Origin: Acidobacteriota bacterium
GTDB lineage: Bacteria; Acidobacteriota; Thermoanaerobaculia; Gp7-AA8
Direction: 5' to 3'
NCBI GenBank assembly: GCA_019244185.1
Contig: JAFATB010000010.1
Span: 57,773 to 121,772 of the forward strand
Length of the DNA: 64,000 nucleotides
The position numbers were made by a program, and so were the translations under genes. A model generated the notes under the pieces. It saw only the letters and a list, made by a program, of their open reading frames with translations, did no database searches and had not been told where the DNA came from. This document shows positions 39,900-50,700 of this stretch, one piece after another. Each line of letters starts with the position of its first letter. Within the stretch, counting starts at the first letter, position 1.

Positions 39900-40813
39900 G
39901 GCCGCGGATCTTCGCGGTCGCGCTGTTCGTCGTGCTCGCGTACGGCTGCGCCACCACAGCGCCGCCGCCCGCCGCCCCGCCCGAGCCGCTGCACGGCATC
40001 GCCAGCTGGTACGGCGAGGAGTTCGCCGGACGCACGACGGCGAACGGCGAGATCTTCGATCCGCTGCTGCTCACGGCCGCGCATCGCACGCTGCCGTTCG
40101 GCACGATCGTCGACGTCACGAACGCGAAGACGCACCAGAGCGTGCGCGTGCGCGTCAACGATCGCGGCCCGTACATCGGCAACCGCATGATCGATCTCTC
40201 GTACGCCGCCGCGCAGAAGATCGGGCTCATCGAGCCGGGCACGGGCGAAGTCGACGTCGCGGTCGTGAAGCTCGGCAACGGCGATCGCGAGCCGCCCGCG
40301 CCGCTCGAGGTGACGATCGCGGAAGCGCCCGCGGTCGTGACGCCCGCGCCGTCCGCCGACGCGCCGGTCTCCGACGCCCCGAAAGTCGACTTCCCGATTC
40401 CCGCGCCGGAGCCGATACGCCCCGCGCCCGAGCCGATCGTGATCGATCGCGTGGCCGTCGAGACGCAGCACGCCGACGTCATCACGCGCAAGCAGGTTTC
40501 CGAGGACGGGACGAAGCTCACCGACGTCCCGGTCGCGATCGTGCCGCGCACGAAGGCGCCGACGACGCTGCCGTCCACCACGTTACCCGCGTCGCGCGGC
40601 GGGTTCGTCGTGCAGGTGGGCGCGTTCGCCGTCGAAGCGAACGCGAAGTCGCTGCAGAGCAAGCTCACGACGCTCGGTCAGCGCGCCTGGATCGATCACG
40701 ACGATCTCTTCCGCGTCCGCCTCGGCCCGTTCGCGACGAGAGATCAGGCCGCGCAGGCGCGCCAGTCTCTCGAGGCGAACGGGATTTCGGCGATCATCGT
40801 GGCGGGCAACTAG
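39896..40813 (+). CDS. rlpA: RlpA-like lytic transglycosylase lipoprotein with SPOR domain
   Basis: Lipobox AYGCA; GIASWYGEEFAGRTTANGEIFD; C-term SPOR FVVQVGAFAVEANAKSLQSKL; ATGA overlap with purB. Confidence 0.93.
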   Translation: MRPRIFAVALFVVLAYGCATTAPPPAAPPEPLHGIASWYGEEFAGRTTANGEIFDPLLLTAAHRTLPFGTIVDVTNAKTHQSVRVRVNDRGPYIGNRMIDLSYAAAQKIGLIEPGTGEVDVAVVKLGNGDREPPAPLEVTIAEAPAVVTPAPSADAPVSDAPKVDFPIPAPEPIRPAPEPIVIDRVAVETQHADVITRKQVSEDGTKLTDVPVAIVPRTKAPTTLPSTTLPASRGGFVVQVGAFAVEANAKSLQSKLTTLGQRAWIDHDDLFRVRLGPFATRDQAAQARQSLEANGISAIIVAGN

Positions 40814-40862
40814 GGACTGCGACGCACGAAGTCGCGCGGCAGCCGTACGTGCCGCTTGGCTC

Positions 40863-40892
40863 GGCCCTTAGCGCAGCCGGCCGGGCCGGCCT
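40863..40892. repeat. GC-rich palindromic repeat (family B copy 2)
   Basis: GGCCCTTAGCGCAGCCGGCCGGGCCGGCC; 28/29 match to 49267-49295; overlaps ndk stop codon. Confidence 0.75.
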
Positions 40893-41307
40893 AAAGGAGT
40901 TCCGACTCGGCGAAGAAGAAGTTGATCTCGATCTTCGCGTTCTCATCCGAGTCCGAGCCGTGGATCGCGTTCTGCTCGATCGACTCGCCGAACTCCTTGC
41001 GGATCGTGCCGGCGTCCGCCTTCGCGGGATCGGTCGCGCCCATGACCTGGCGCAGCGTCGGCACCGCGCTCTCGCGCTCCAGCGCCGCGACGTAGACCGG
41101 CCCCGAGGTCATGTACTCGACGAGGCTCTTGAAGAACGGGCGTTCGCGATGCACGCCGTAAAACGCCTCGGCCTGCTTCTGCGTGAGGCTGACTTTCTTG
41201 ATGCCGAGGACCTGGAAACCCTGCTCCTCGAGGCGGCCGATGATCTTGCCGAAGTTGCCCTTGCGGACGGAGTCGGGCTTGATGATGGTGAACGTACGAT
41301 TGGACAT
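40891..41307 (-). CDS. ndk: Nucleoside diphosphate kinase
   Basis: RTFTIIKPDSVRKGNFGKII, MGATDPAKADAGTIRKEFG, NAIHGSDS. Confidence 0.96.
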   Translation of the reverse strand: MSNRTFTIIKPDSVRKGNFGKIIGRLEEQGFQVLGIKKVSLTQKQAEAFYGVHRERPFFKSLVEYMTSGPVYVAALERESAVPTLRQVMGATDPAKADAGTIRKEFGESIEQNAIHGSDSDENAKIEINFFFAESELL

Positions 41308-41343
41308 CGATTTTCCTTTGCAGCGTTGGATTCGGGCGGCGGA

Positions 41344-43485
<2,142 letters not shown>

Positions 43486-43520
43486 GGAGATTGGCGAGAT
43501 TGTACGCCCACCGCTGAAAA

Positions 43521-43560
43521 GCGAAGGCAGAAGGCAGAGGGCAGAAGGCAGAAGTCAGAT
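43521..43560. repeat. Heptamer tandem array (family A locus 6, single arm)
   Basis: GCGAAG GCAGAAG GCAGAGG GCAGAAG GCAGAAG TCAGAT; includes stop codon of the downstream minus-strand gene. Confidence 0.75.
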
Positions 43561-44568
43561 CGGGACGATCACCAGTCCGTCGCGCCGCTCGTAACCTGCG
43601 TCGTGTGGGATCGCGGCGTCTTCGCGGCAGATCATCACATCGCTCAGCTCCACCGGTCCGGCCACGTTGACGCCGTGGGCGACGATGCAGCGCTCGAGGC
43701 GCACGCTGCCGCCGATCGCGCAGTCGTCCCAGACGATCGAGTCGACGAGCTCTCCGCGCACGTTGCTGCGCGCGCCGATGACGGAGCGCGTGCGCGAGCC
43801 CGGCATCGCGGCGGTGGCGTCGACGAGCGAGTCGTCGCGCACGAGCGAGCCCTGCGGCGGCGTGACGTCGCCCGCAACGATCGCGGCGAGCAGCGCGTGC
43901 GACGCTGTGAGGTAGCGCTGCGGCGTGCCGATGTCGAACCACAGCCCGTCGTTCACGACCGCGGCCATGGTCTCGTTCGCGAGCTGCGGCTGATAGACCT
44001 CGTCGACGATGCCGGAGAAGTCTTTGTCCGGCAGGTAGCGGAAGATGCGCGCGCTGATGCAGTGCGAGCCGGAGAACATGAGCGCCTCGCCGGTGCCTTG
44101 GCCGAAGCCGGTGACGCGGCCGTGGTCGTTCCAGACGGCGGTGAAGCGATCGTTCTCCGGCGGATGGCGCAGCGTGAGCGCGGCCAGCGCGTCGACGGCG
44201 CGTCGCGCGTCGCGCAGCTCGTCGTAACGCGGGAACTGCACGGTGTCGCCGTTGACGAGGAAAAAGTCTTCGTCGTTTTCGAGCAGCGGACGCACGCGGC
44301 GAATGCCCCCGCCGGTGCCGAGGATCTCGTGCTCGAAGGAAAAGTGCAGCGTGGCGTGGCGGCTGTAGCGCTCGTGCAGATACTGCTCGAGCACGCCCGG
44401 CAGATGATGCAGGTTGACGATGAGGTCGCGCACGCCGGCGGCGAGGAACGACTCCACGGCCCAGCCGATGAGCGGACGATTGCAGAGCGGCACCATCGGC
44501 TTCGGCAGCGTGTAGGTGATGGGGCGGAGCCGCGTGCCGTAGCCCGCGGCGAGGATCATGGCTTTCAT
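43555..44568 (-). CDS. Sugar nucleotidyltransferase (NDP-sugar pyrophosphorylase-like)
   Basis: MKAMILAAGYGTRLRPITYTLPKPMVPLCNRPLI; C-term hexapeptide-like region. Confidence 0.92.
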   Translation of the reverse strand: MKAMILAAGYGTRLRPITYTLPKPMVPLCNRPLIGWAVESFLAAGVRDLIVNLHHLPGVLEQYLHERYSRHATLHFSFEHEILGTGGGIRRVRPLLENDEDFFLVNGDTVQFPRYDELRDARRAVDALAALTLRHPPENDRFTAVWNDHGRVTGFGQGTGEALMFSGSHCISARIFRYLPDKDFSGIVDEVYQPQLANETMAAVVNDGLWFDIGTPQRYLTASHALLAAIVAGDVTPPQGSLVRDDSLVDATAAMPGSRTRSVIGARSNVRGELVDSIVWDDCAIGGSVRLERCIVAHGVNVAGPVELSDVMICREDAAIPHDAGYERRDGLVIVPI

Positions 44569-45131
44569 GCGGAGGGGAGCTGCTCCGGCGGGAAGACCAT
44601 GTTCTCGGGCAGGTCGGCGCGCGTGCGGCGGTGCTGGCGATAGAGCTCCGCGTACGACTGGCGGATGCCGGAGTCCATGTTCATCCCGAGTTGTTCGGCG
44701 ACACCGCGGATGACGTCGAGCGCGCCTTCGATCTCGAAGTAGTCGCCGATCGGCGTGCGGTCGAGCACGACTTCGACGTCGTGGACGCGCCACACTTCGC
44801 GGAACTTCTGGTAGCGGAAGGTCGGCTTGAAGCCGAGCGCGTCGAAGAGCTGGATGGCGAGCTCGAAGCTCTCCACGCCGGTCTGCACTTCCTCGCGCGA
44901 CTTCACGCCGCCTTCGAACGCCATCGGACCTTTGAACGTGGCCAGCGCGTAGCGCCCGAACTTGCGCACGCGCAGCATCGAGCCTTTCGTGCGCAGCTCG
45001 CCGCGCCGGTCGAGCACGATGTTGTCTTCGAACGTCTCGGCGTAGAGGCGCTGCGCGCCGAGCTCGTGCAGTTTGCGCACGAGCGCGTTGCGGTCCTTGA
45101 GGGCGAACTTGATCTCGATTTCCTGAGCCAC
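44565..45131 (-). CDS. CYTH-domain protein (class IV adenylate cyclase/thiamine-triphosphatase-like)
   Basis: MAQEIEIKFAL (ExExK), LRTKGSMLRVRKFG, YFEIEG. Confidence 0.88.
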   Translation of the reverse strand: MAQEIEIKFALKDRNALVRKLHELGAQRLYAETFEDNIVLDRRGELRTKGSMLRVRKFGRYALATFKGPMAFEGGVKSREEVQTGVESFELAIQLFDALGFKPTFRYQKFREVWRVHDVEVVLDRTPIGDYFEIEGALDVIRGVAEQLGMNMDSGIRQSYAELYRQHRRTRADLPENMVFPPEQLPSA

Positions 45132-46318
45132 TAATTCCTCAGTACTTCGACGCCGGGCAACGTTTCTCCGGCGATGAACTCGAGCGAGGCGCCGCCGCCG
45201 GTCGAGATGTGCGTGATGCGATCGGCGAAGCCGGAGGCTTTCACCGCTTCGACCGATTCGCCACCGCCGACGACGGTGATCGCGTCGGCGTTCGCGACCG
45301 CCTTGGCGATGGCCATCGTGCCTTTCGCGAACTCCTCTTTCTCGAAGACACCCATCGGGCCGTTCCAGAAGATCGTCTTCGCTTCTTTCAGCTCGGCCTC
45401 GTACAGCTTCACCGTTTGCGGGCCGATGTCGAACGCTTTCTCCTCGGCGACGAAGCCTTCGGAGACTTCGACCTCGTCGACGCCGGTCGGCGCATCGAGC
45501 GAGTCGGCGACGATGAGATCGACGGGCAGCACGAGCTCGGCGCCGTCGGCTTCCATGATGCGGCGGGCGACGTCGAGCGAGTCGTTGTCGACGAGCGATC
45601 CGCCCATCGGCACGCCGCGCGCGGCGAGGAACGTGTTGGCCATGCCGCCGCCGATGAGGATCTTGTCGGCGAGCTTCTGCAGCGCCTCGAGCGGCTCGAT
45701 CTTGCCGGCGATCTTCGCGCCGCCGAGGAGCGCGACGAACGGGCGCTCGGAAACGTTGGTCACCTTCTGCAGGAACGTCAGCTCTTTCTCGAGCAGCAGG
45801 CCGCCCGCGGTGTGGTCTTTCGGAAAGAGGCGCGGCAGCGCATCGATCGACGCATGCGCGCGATGACAGGCGCCGAACGCATCGTTCAAATAGACATCCG
45901 CGAGCTTGCGCAGCTGCGCGGCGAACTCGGCGTCGTTCTTTTCCTCGCCGGCGTGAAAGCGCAGGTTCTCGACGAGCAGCACGCCGCCCGCTGCAAGCTG
46001 CGCGGCCGCGTTCTCGGCTTCATCGCCGACGCAGTCGGATGCCCACGCGACGTCGCGGCCGAGGAGTTCGGAGAGCTTCGCGCGGATCGGCTGCAGCGAG
46101 TACTTGTCGTTGCGCTGCCCTTTGGGGCGCCCGAGATGGCTGGCGATGACGACGGCCGCGCCTTTGTCGAGCAATGCGCGCAGCGTCGGCAGCGTCTCCT
46201 CGATGCGCGTGGCGTCGGTGATGCGCGTGCCTTCGAGCGGCACGTTGTAGTCGACGCGGTAGAAGACACGCGTGTTCCGCGCGACCGGCAGCTGATCGAG
46301 AGTGCGAATGTGAATCAT
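45131..46318 (-). CDS. pgk: Phosphoglycerate kinase
   Basis: RVDYNVPLEGTRITDATRI, ASHLGRPKGQRN, VALLGGAKIAGKIEPLEAL, GPMGVFE, VVGGGESVEAV. Confidence 0.97.
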   Translation of the reverse strand: MIHIRTLDQLPVARNTRVFYRVDYNVPLEGTRITDATRIEETLPTLRALLDKGAAVVIASHLGRPKGQRNDKYSLQPIRAKLSELLGRDVAWASDCVGDEAENAAAQLAAGGVLLVENLRFHAGEEKNDAEFAAQLRKLADVYLNDAFGACHRAHASIDALPRLFPKDHTAGGLLLEKELTFLQKVTNVSERPFVALLGGAKIAGKIEPLEALQKLADKILIGGGMANTFLAARGVPMGGSLVDNDSLDVARRIMEADGAELVLPVDLIVADSLDAPTGVDEVEVSEGFVAEEKAFDIGPQTVKLYEAELKEAKTIFWNGPMGVFEKEEFAKGTMAIAKAVANADAITVVGGGESVEAVKASGFADRITHISTGGGASLEFIAGETLPGVEVLRN

Positions 46319-46320
46319 GA

Positions 46321-46406
46321 GCGAACGATGGGCGATGAACGATGAACGATGAACCCGGCGTCACGAGAACGGCATCGTTCATCGTTCCGCGTTCATCGTT
46401 CTTCGC
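46321..46406. repeat. Heptamer-built inverted repeat between gap and pgk (family A locus 4)
   Basis: Left GCGAAC GATGGGC GATGAAC GATGAAC GATGAAC; right arm reverse complement GCGAAGAAC GATGAAC GCGGAAC GATGAAC GATG. Confidence 0.8.
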
Positions 46407-46408
46407 GA

Positions 46409-47437
46409 TCACCGCATCGCGAGTGCCTCCTTCTTCACGTGTGCCACGTGCGCAATCAGATCCAGGATGCGATTGCTGTAGCCCCACTCGTTGTCGTACC
46501 ACGCCAGGATCTTGTGCATGCGCGGATTGACCGAGCGCGTGAAGGTCGTGTCGAGGATCGACGAGTGCGCGTTGTGGTTGAAGTCGACGGAGACGAGCTG
46601 TTCGTCCGAATACGCGAGGATGCCTTTGAGCTCGCCGTCGGCCGCGTCGCGCAGCACCTGATTGATCTCGTCGACGTTGGTCGGCTTCTCGGTCTCGAAC
46701 GTCAAATCCACGAGCGAGACGTTCGGCGTCGGTACGCGCACGGAGATGCCGTCGAATTTCCCTTTCAATTCCGGCAGCACGAGGCCGACCGCCTGCGCGG
46801 CGCCCGTCGACGTCGGGATCATCGACAACGCGGCGGCGCGGCCGCGGCGCAGGTCTTTGTGCGGCAGATCGAGGATCTCCTGATCGTTGGTGTACGAATG
46901 GATCGTGGTCATGATGCCCATCGTGATGCCGAAGCGCTGATGGAGCACCTTCGCGACCGGTGCGAGACAGTTCGTGGTGCACGAGGCGTTCGAGATGATC
47001 TGGTGCTTCGCGGGATCGAACTGATCTTCATTGACGCCCATGCAGAACGTGGCGTCCGCGTCTTTGGACGGCGCGGAGATGATGACCGTCGAGACGCTCT
47101 TCTTGAGATGCCGCGAGGCTTTGTCTTTGGAGGTGAAGCGGCCCGAGGATTCGACCACAATTTCAACGCCGAGCTCGTCCCACGGAATGTCGGCGGGATC
47201 GGGGTTGGAGTAGACGCGCAGCTCCTTGCCGTCGATGGTGATGCCGGTGTCGCTGTGGCGGATGTCGTTCGGGATCGTGCGATGCACGGAGTCGTATTTG
47301 AGCAGGTACGCCAGCGTCGCGGGGCTGGTGAGATCGTTCACCGCGACGAATTCGATGTCGTGATTCCGGTGCTCGAGCGCGGCGCGCACGACGTTGCGCC
47401 CGATGCGCCCGAAACCGTTCACTCCAACCTTTACCAT
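46409..47437 (-). CDS. gap: Glyceraldehyde-3-phosphate dehydrogenase, type I
   Basis: MVKVGVNGFGRIGRNVVRAAL, NASCTTNCLAPVAKVL, WYDNEWGYSNRILDL. Confidence 0.97.
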   Translation of the reverse strand: MVKVGVNGFGRIGRNVVRAALEHRNHDIEFVAVNDLTSPATLAYLLKYDSVHRTIPNDIRHSDTGITIDGKELRVYSNPDPADIPWDELGVEIVVESSGRFTSKDKASRHLKKSVSTVIISAPSKDADATFCMGVNEDQFDPAKHQIISNASCTTNCLAPVAKVLHQRFGITMGIMTTIHSYTNDQEILDLPHKDLRRGRAAALSMIPTSTGAAQAVGLVLPELKGKFDGISVRVPTPNVSLVDLTFETEKPTNVDEINQVLRDAADGELKGILAYSDEQLVSVDFNHNAHSSILDTTFTRSVNPRMHKILAWYDNEWGYSNRILDLIAHVAHVKKEALAMR

Positions 47438-47476
47438 CCGAGGTCCTCCCGTATCAGGGCGAGCTAGTATATCGAG

Positions 47477-48496
47477 GTGAATCCGACTGCGAAGTCCATG
47501 CACGTCACGCCTCTGCGGTGGGAAGGCGGCGTGCTGTTTCTCCTCGATCAACGGTTGCTTCCGCGCGAGGAAATCTGGGTCGCGTGCCGCACCGCAAACG
47601 AGGTCGCAGCCTCGATCGCGACGATGGTCGTGCGCGGCGCGCCGGCGATCGGCGTCGCCGCCGCGTACGGCATGGCGCTCGCCGCTGAGCGCGGCGACGA
47701 TCTCGATGACGCGGCGTCCACATTGAAGCGCGCGCGGCCGACCGCGGTGAATCTCGCGTGGGCCGTCGACCGCATGCTGCGCGCTTCGCGTGCAGGCGCC
47801 GATCTCACGCGCGAGGCGGAGCTCATCCACCGCGAAGACGTCGAAGCGAACATGCGCATCGGCCGGCACGGCGCCCAACTCCTCGGCGAACGCGCAACCG
47901 TGCTCACGCACTGCAACGCCGGCGCGCTTGCCACCGCCGGCTACGGCACCGCCCTCGGCGTGATCCGCGCCGCGATCGAAGGCGGCAAGCACGTGGCCGT
48001 GTTCGCCGACGAGACGCGGCCGTACCTGCAAGGCGCACGGCTTACCGCGTGGGAACTGCAGCAGGACGGCATCGACGTCACGCTGATCACCGACAACATG
48101 GCCGGCCATTTCTTTCAGCAGAACCGCTTCGACGCCGTGATCGTCGGCGCCGACCGCATCGCCGCGAACGGCGACACCGCGAACAAGATCGGCACATACA
48201 CCGTCGCCGTCCTCGCGCACGCGCACGACGTGCCGTTCTACGTCGCGGCCCCCATCTCGACGATCGATCCCGACTGCCCCGACGGCACCGCGATCCCCAT
48301 CGAGGAGCGCAGCGCGCAGGAGGTCGTGGAGGTCTTCGGCTCGCGCGTCGCACCGGAAGGCATCGCGGTCCGTCACCCCGCCTTCGACGTGACTCCCGCG
48401 CGGCTCGTGTCCGCGATCATCACCGACCGCGGCGTGCTGCGCGCGCCGTACGAATCCTCCATCGCCGCGCTCTTCGAGGAACGCGTGCATGCGTGA
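47477..48496 (+). CDS. mtnA: S-methyl-5-thioribose-1-phosphate isomerase
   Basis: [66 protein letters not shown] 47477 or ATG 47498. Confidence 0.95.
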   Translation: MNPTAKSMHVTPLRWEGGVLFLLDQRLLPREEIWVACRTANEVAASIATMVVRGAPAIGVAAAYGMALAAERGDDLDDAASTLKRARPTAVNLAWAVDRMLRASRAGADLTREAELIHREDVEANMRIGRHGAQLLGERATVLTHCNAGALATAGYGTALGVIRAAIEGGKHVAVFADETRPYLQGARLTAWELQQDGIDVTLITDNMAGHFFQQNRFDAVIVGADRIAANGDTANKIGTYTVAVLAHAHDVPFYVAAPISTIDPDCPDGTAIPIEERSAQEVVEVFGSRVAPEGIAVRHPAFDVTPARLVSAIITDRGVLRAPYESSIAALFEERVHA

Positions 48497-49154
48497 TCGC
48501 TTCGCACGACTCGTGGCCGCGCTCTGGGCCGGCAGCGCATTCTTCCTGATGCTCGCCGCATCCGCCGCTTTCCGCGCCGCACCGAATCCCGACGCCGCCG
48601 CGGACGTCGTCGGCGCGATGCTGACGCGCTGGCATTACATCGCCCTCGCCGCACCGCTGCTGCTCTTCGCAATCGAGCTGCGCCGCGAACGAAAGTTCGT
48701 GTTCGTGATCCTCTTCGTCGCGCTGCTGCTCGCCGCCACTCAATCATTGCTCGACGTCCGCCTGCGCGCACTCCGCGCCTCGTCGCCGCTGGCGATCTCC
48801 GACCTCGACCGCGACGATCCGCTCCGCCGCCGCTTCGGCGCGCTGCACGCCGCGTCGATGTCGCTCCTATTGCTCGAAACGCTCGCCGCCGCCGCGGTGG
48901 TGCTGTCGAAGAAGGAGGAAGTTCCCGTCATGAGCAACTGGCAAGACAGCGAGGACACCACGATCTACAAAGTGATCGTGAACGACGAGGAGCAGTATTC
49001 GATCTGGCCCGCGAACCGCGAAAACGCCCTCGGCTGGCGCGACGCCGGCTTTCAAGGCACCAAGACCGAATGCCTCGCCTACATCGAGAAGGTCTGGACC
49101 GACATGCGCCCCCTCAGCCTGCGCAAAACGATGGACGGCGGCGAAGAACGTTGA
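48489..49154 (+). CDS. DUF4149-like membrane region fused in frame to an MbtH-like domain
   Basis: Four hydrophobic segments, then [66 protein letters not shown] (MbtH signature); internal SD AAGGAGG 48912-48918 and ATG 48930. Confidence 0.8.
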   Translation: MRDRFARLVAALWAGSAFFLMLAASAAFRAAPNPDAAADVVGAMLTRWHYIALAAPLLLFAIELRRERKFVFVILFVALLLAATQSLLDVRLRALRASSPLAISDLDRDDPLRRRFGALHAASMSLLLLETLAAAAVVLSKKEEVPVMSNWQDSEDTTIYKVIVNDEEQYSIWPANRENALGWRDAGFQGTKTECLAYIEKVWTDMRPLSLRKTMDGGEER

Positions 49155-49157
49155 CGA

Positions 49158-49310
49158 GGAGCGCCTCCGGCGGGCCGGCGCGGCCGGCAGCGCTAAGGGC
49201 TTAGCCAGTACGCACGTGCGGCTGCCGTCAACGACGTTAACCGCGACCGCACGTGCGTCTAGGCTAGGCCCTTAGCGCAGCCGGCCGCGCCGGCCCGCCG
49301 GAGGCGCTCC
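49158..49310. repeat. Nested large palindrome (family B copies 3 and 4)
   Basis: Outer arms 49158-49206 and 49262-49310 nearly perfect complements; inner perfect 12-bp arms 49210-49221/49247-49258. Confidence 0.9.
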
Positions 49311-49326
49311 GGTCAATCTCCCTCGG

Positions 49327-50700
49327 CTACGCCACCGGCAGCACGTTGCCGTCGATGTCGAGCTCGTGGAGGGGGAACTGCAGGTTGGCGAGGGGGTCGC
49401 GGATCGCGGACGCGTTGCCGACGACGACGATCACGACGCGATCGGGGTCGAGATATTTTTCGGCGACGCGTTGGATTTCGTCCTTCGTCACCGCGGCGAT
49501 GTTTTCGCGGAAGCGGTCGAAGTAATCCTCGGGGAGGCCGTAGAGCTCCATGTCGAGGAGGCGGCCGGCGACGTCGTCGGCGGTTTGCACGGTCGCGGGG
49601 AAGACGCCCATCAGGTAATTCTTTGTGTCCTCGAGCTCGTGCGGTTCCACGTCGCCGGTGCGGATGCGGCGCAGTTCGGCGAGCATTTCGGAGACGGACT
49701 CGCGCGTCACTTCGTTGCGCACGGGCGCGGCGATGACGAATGGGCCGGTTTGGCGGCGGAAGGCGAACTGCGAGCGCGCGCCGTAGGTGTAGCCATGGCG
49801 TTCGCGCAGATTGAGATTGATGCGCGAGTTGAACACGCCGCCGAAGATCGCGTTCATCACGGACAGCGGGAAATAGTCCTCGCACGAGCGCGGCACGCCG
49901 TGGTGGCCGACGCGAATCTCCGACTGGACGGCTTGCGGACGATCGATGAGATAGATGCGGCTCGCGTCGATGGACTGCAGCGAGACCGTGGGGCGCGGCG
50001 GTTCGGGGCCGGGCTGCCAGTCGCCGAGGACGCGGGTGACGAGGGCGAGCGCATCGTCGGGAGTGACGTCGCCGCAGACGACGACGGAGCTGTTGTTCGG
50101 CAGGTAATGCTGCGCGTGGAACTGGCGCACGTCGTCGATGGTGATGCGCGCGACGCTGTCCGCGTTGCCGATGACGGAGTTCCCGTACGCGCCGGTGCCG
50201 TAGAGCAGGCTGGCGAAGCGCTTGCCGGCGATCGCGGCGGGCTCGTTGCGTTGCTGGAGGATCTCGTTGAGGCGTTCCGCGCGCACGCGTTCGAGTCCGT
50301 CTTCGGGGAGCGTTGCGCGCGCGGCGACGTCGCCGAGGATCGCGAAGGAGGGCTCGGTGTTACGGCTGAGGACATCGAGGGAGAGATACGTCGCGTCCCA
50401 GTCGGCGCCGGTGCCGAGCGCGCCGCCGAGGAGGCCGACGTCTTCGGCGAGTTGGATCGCGTCGCGGGAGCCGGCGCCTTCGTCGAGCAGATCGGCGGTG
50501 ATGGCGGCGAGTCCGGCGAGGCGTACGTTGTCGTGATCGGCGCCGGAGCGGACGAGCGTGCGCATGGCCACGAGTGGCGCGTTGTGATTTTCGGCGATGA
50601 GCACGCGCAGGCCGTTCGGCAGCGTCGCGCGCGTGATGTGCGGGAAGTGGTAGGGCCGCGGCGCGGTGGGCGGCGGCGCGGTGGTGCGATCGATCGGCAT
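49327..50700 (-). CDS. M16-family peptidase-like protein lacking HxxEH (non-catalytic subunit-like)
   Basis: LPNGLRVLIAENHNAPLVAMRTLVRSGADHD; FGGVFNSRINLNLRERHGYTYGARS; no HxxEH. Confidence 0.87.
   Translation of the reverse strand: MPIDRTTAPPPTAPRPYHFPHITRATLPNGLRVLIAENHNAPLVAMRTLVRSGADHDNVRLAGLAAITADLLDEGAGSRDAIQLAEDVGLLGGALGTGADWDATYLSLDVLSRNTEPSFAILGDVAARATLPEDGLERVRAERLNEILQQRNEPAAIAGKRFASLLYGTGAYGNSVIGNADSVARITIDDVRQFHAQHYLPNNSSVVVCGDVTPDDALALVTRVLGDWQPGPEPPRPTVSLQSIDASRIYLIDRPQAVQSEIRVGHHGVPRSCEDYFPLSVMNAIFGGVFNSRINLNLRERHGYTYGARSQFAFRRQTGPFVIAAPVRNEVTRESVSEMLAELRRIRTGDVEPHELEDTKNYLMGVFPATVQTADDVAGRLLDMELYGLPEDYFDRFRENIAAVTKDEIQRVAEKYLDPDRVVIVVVGNASAIRDPLANLQFPLHELDIDGNVLPVA

Noticed and set aside
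49158-49310. Large palindrome as an insertion sequence or integron attC site
   Set aside because: No transposase or integrase ORF, no target-site duplication evident, and too short for an IS.
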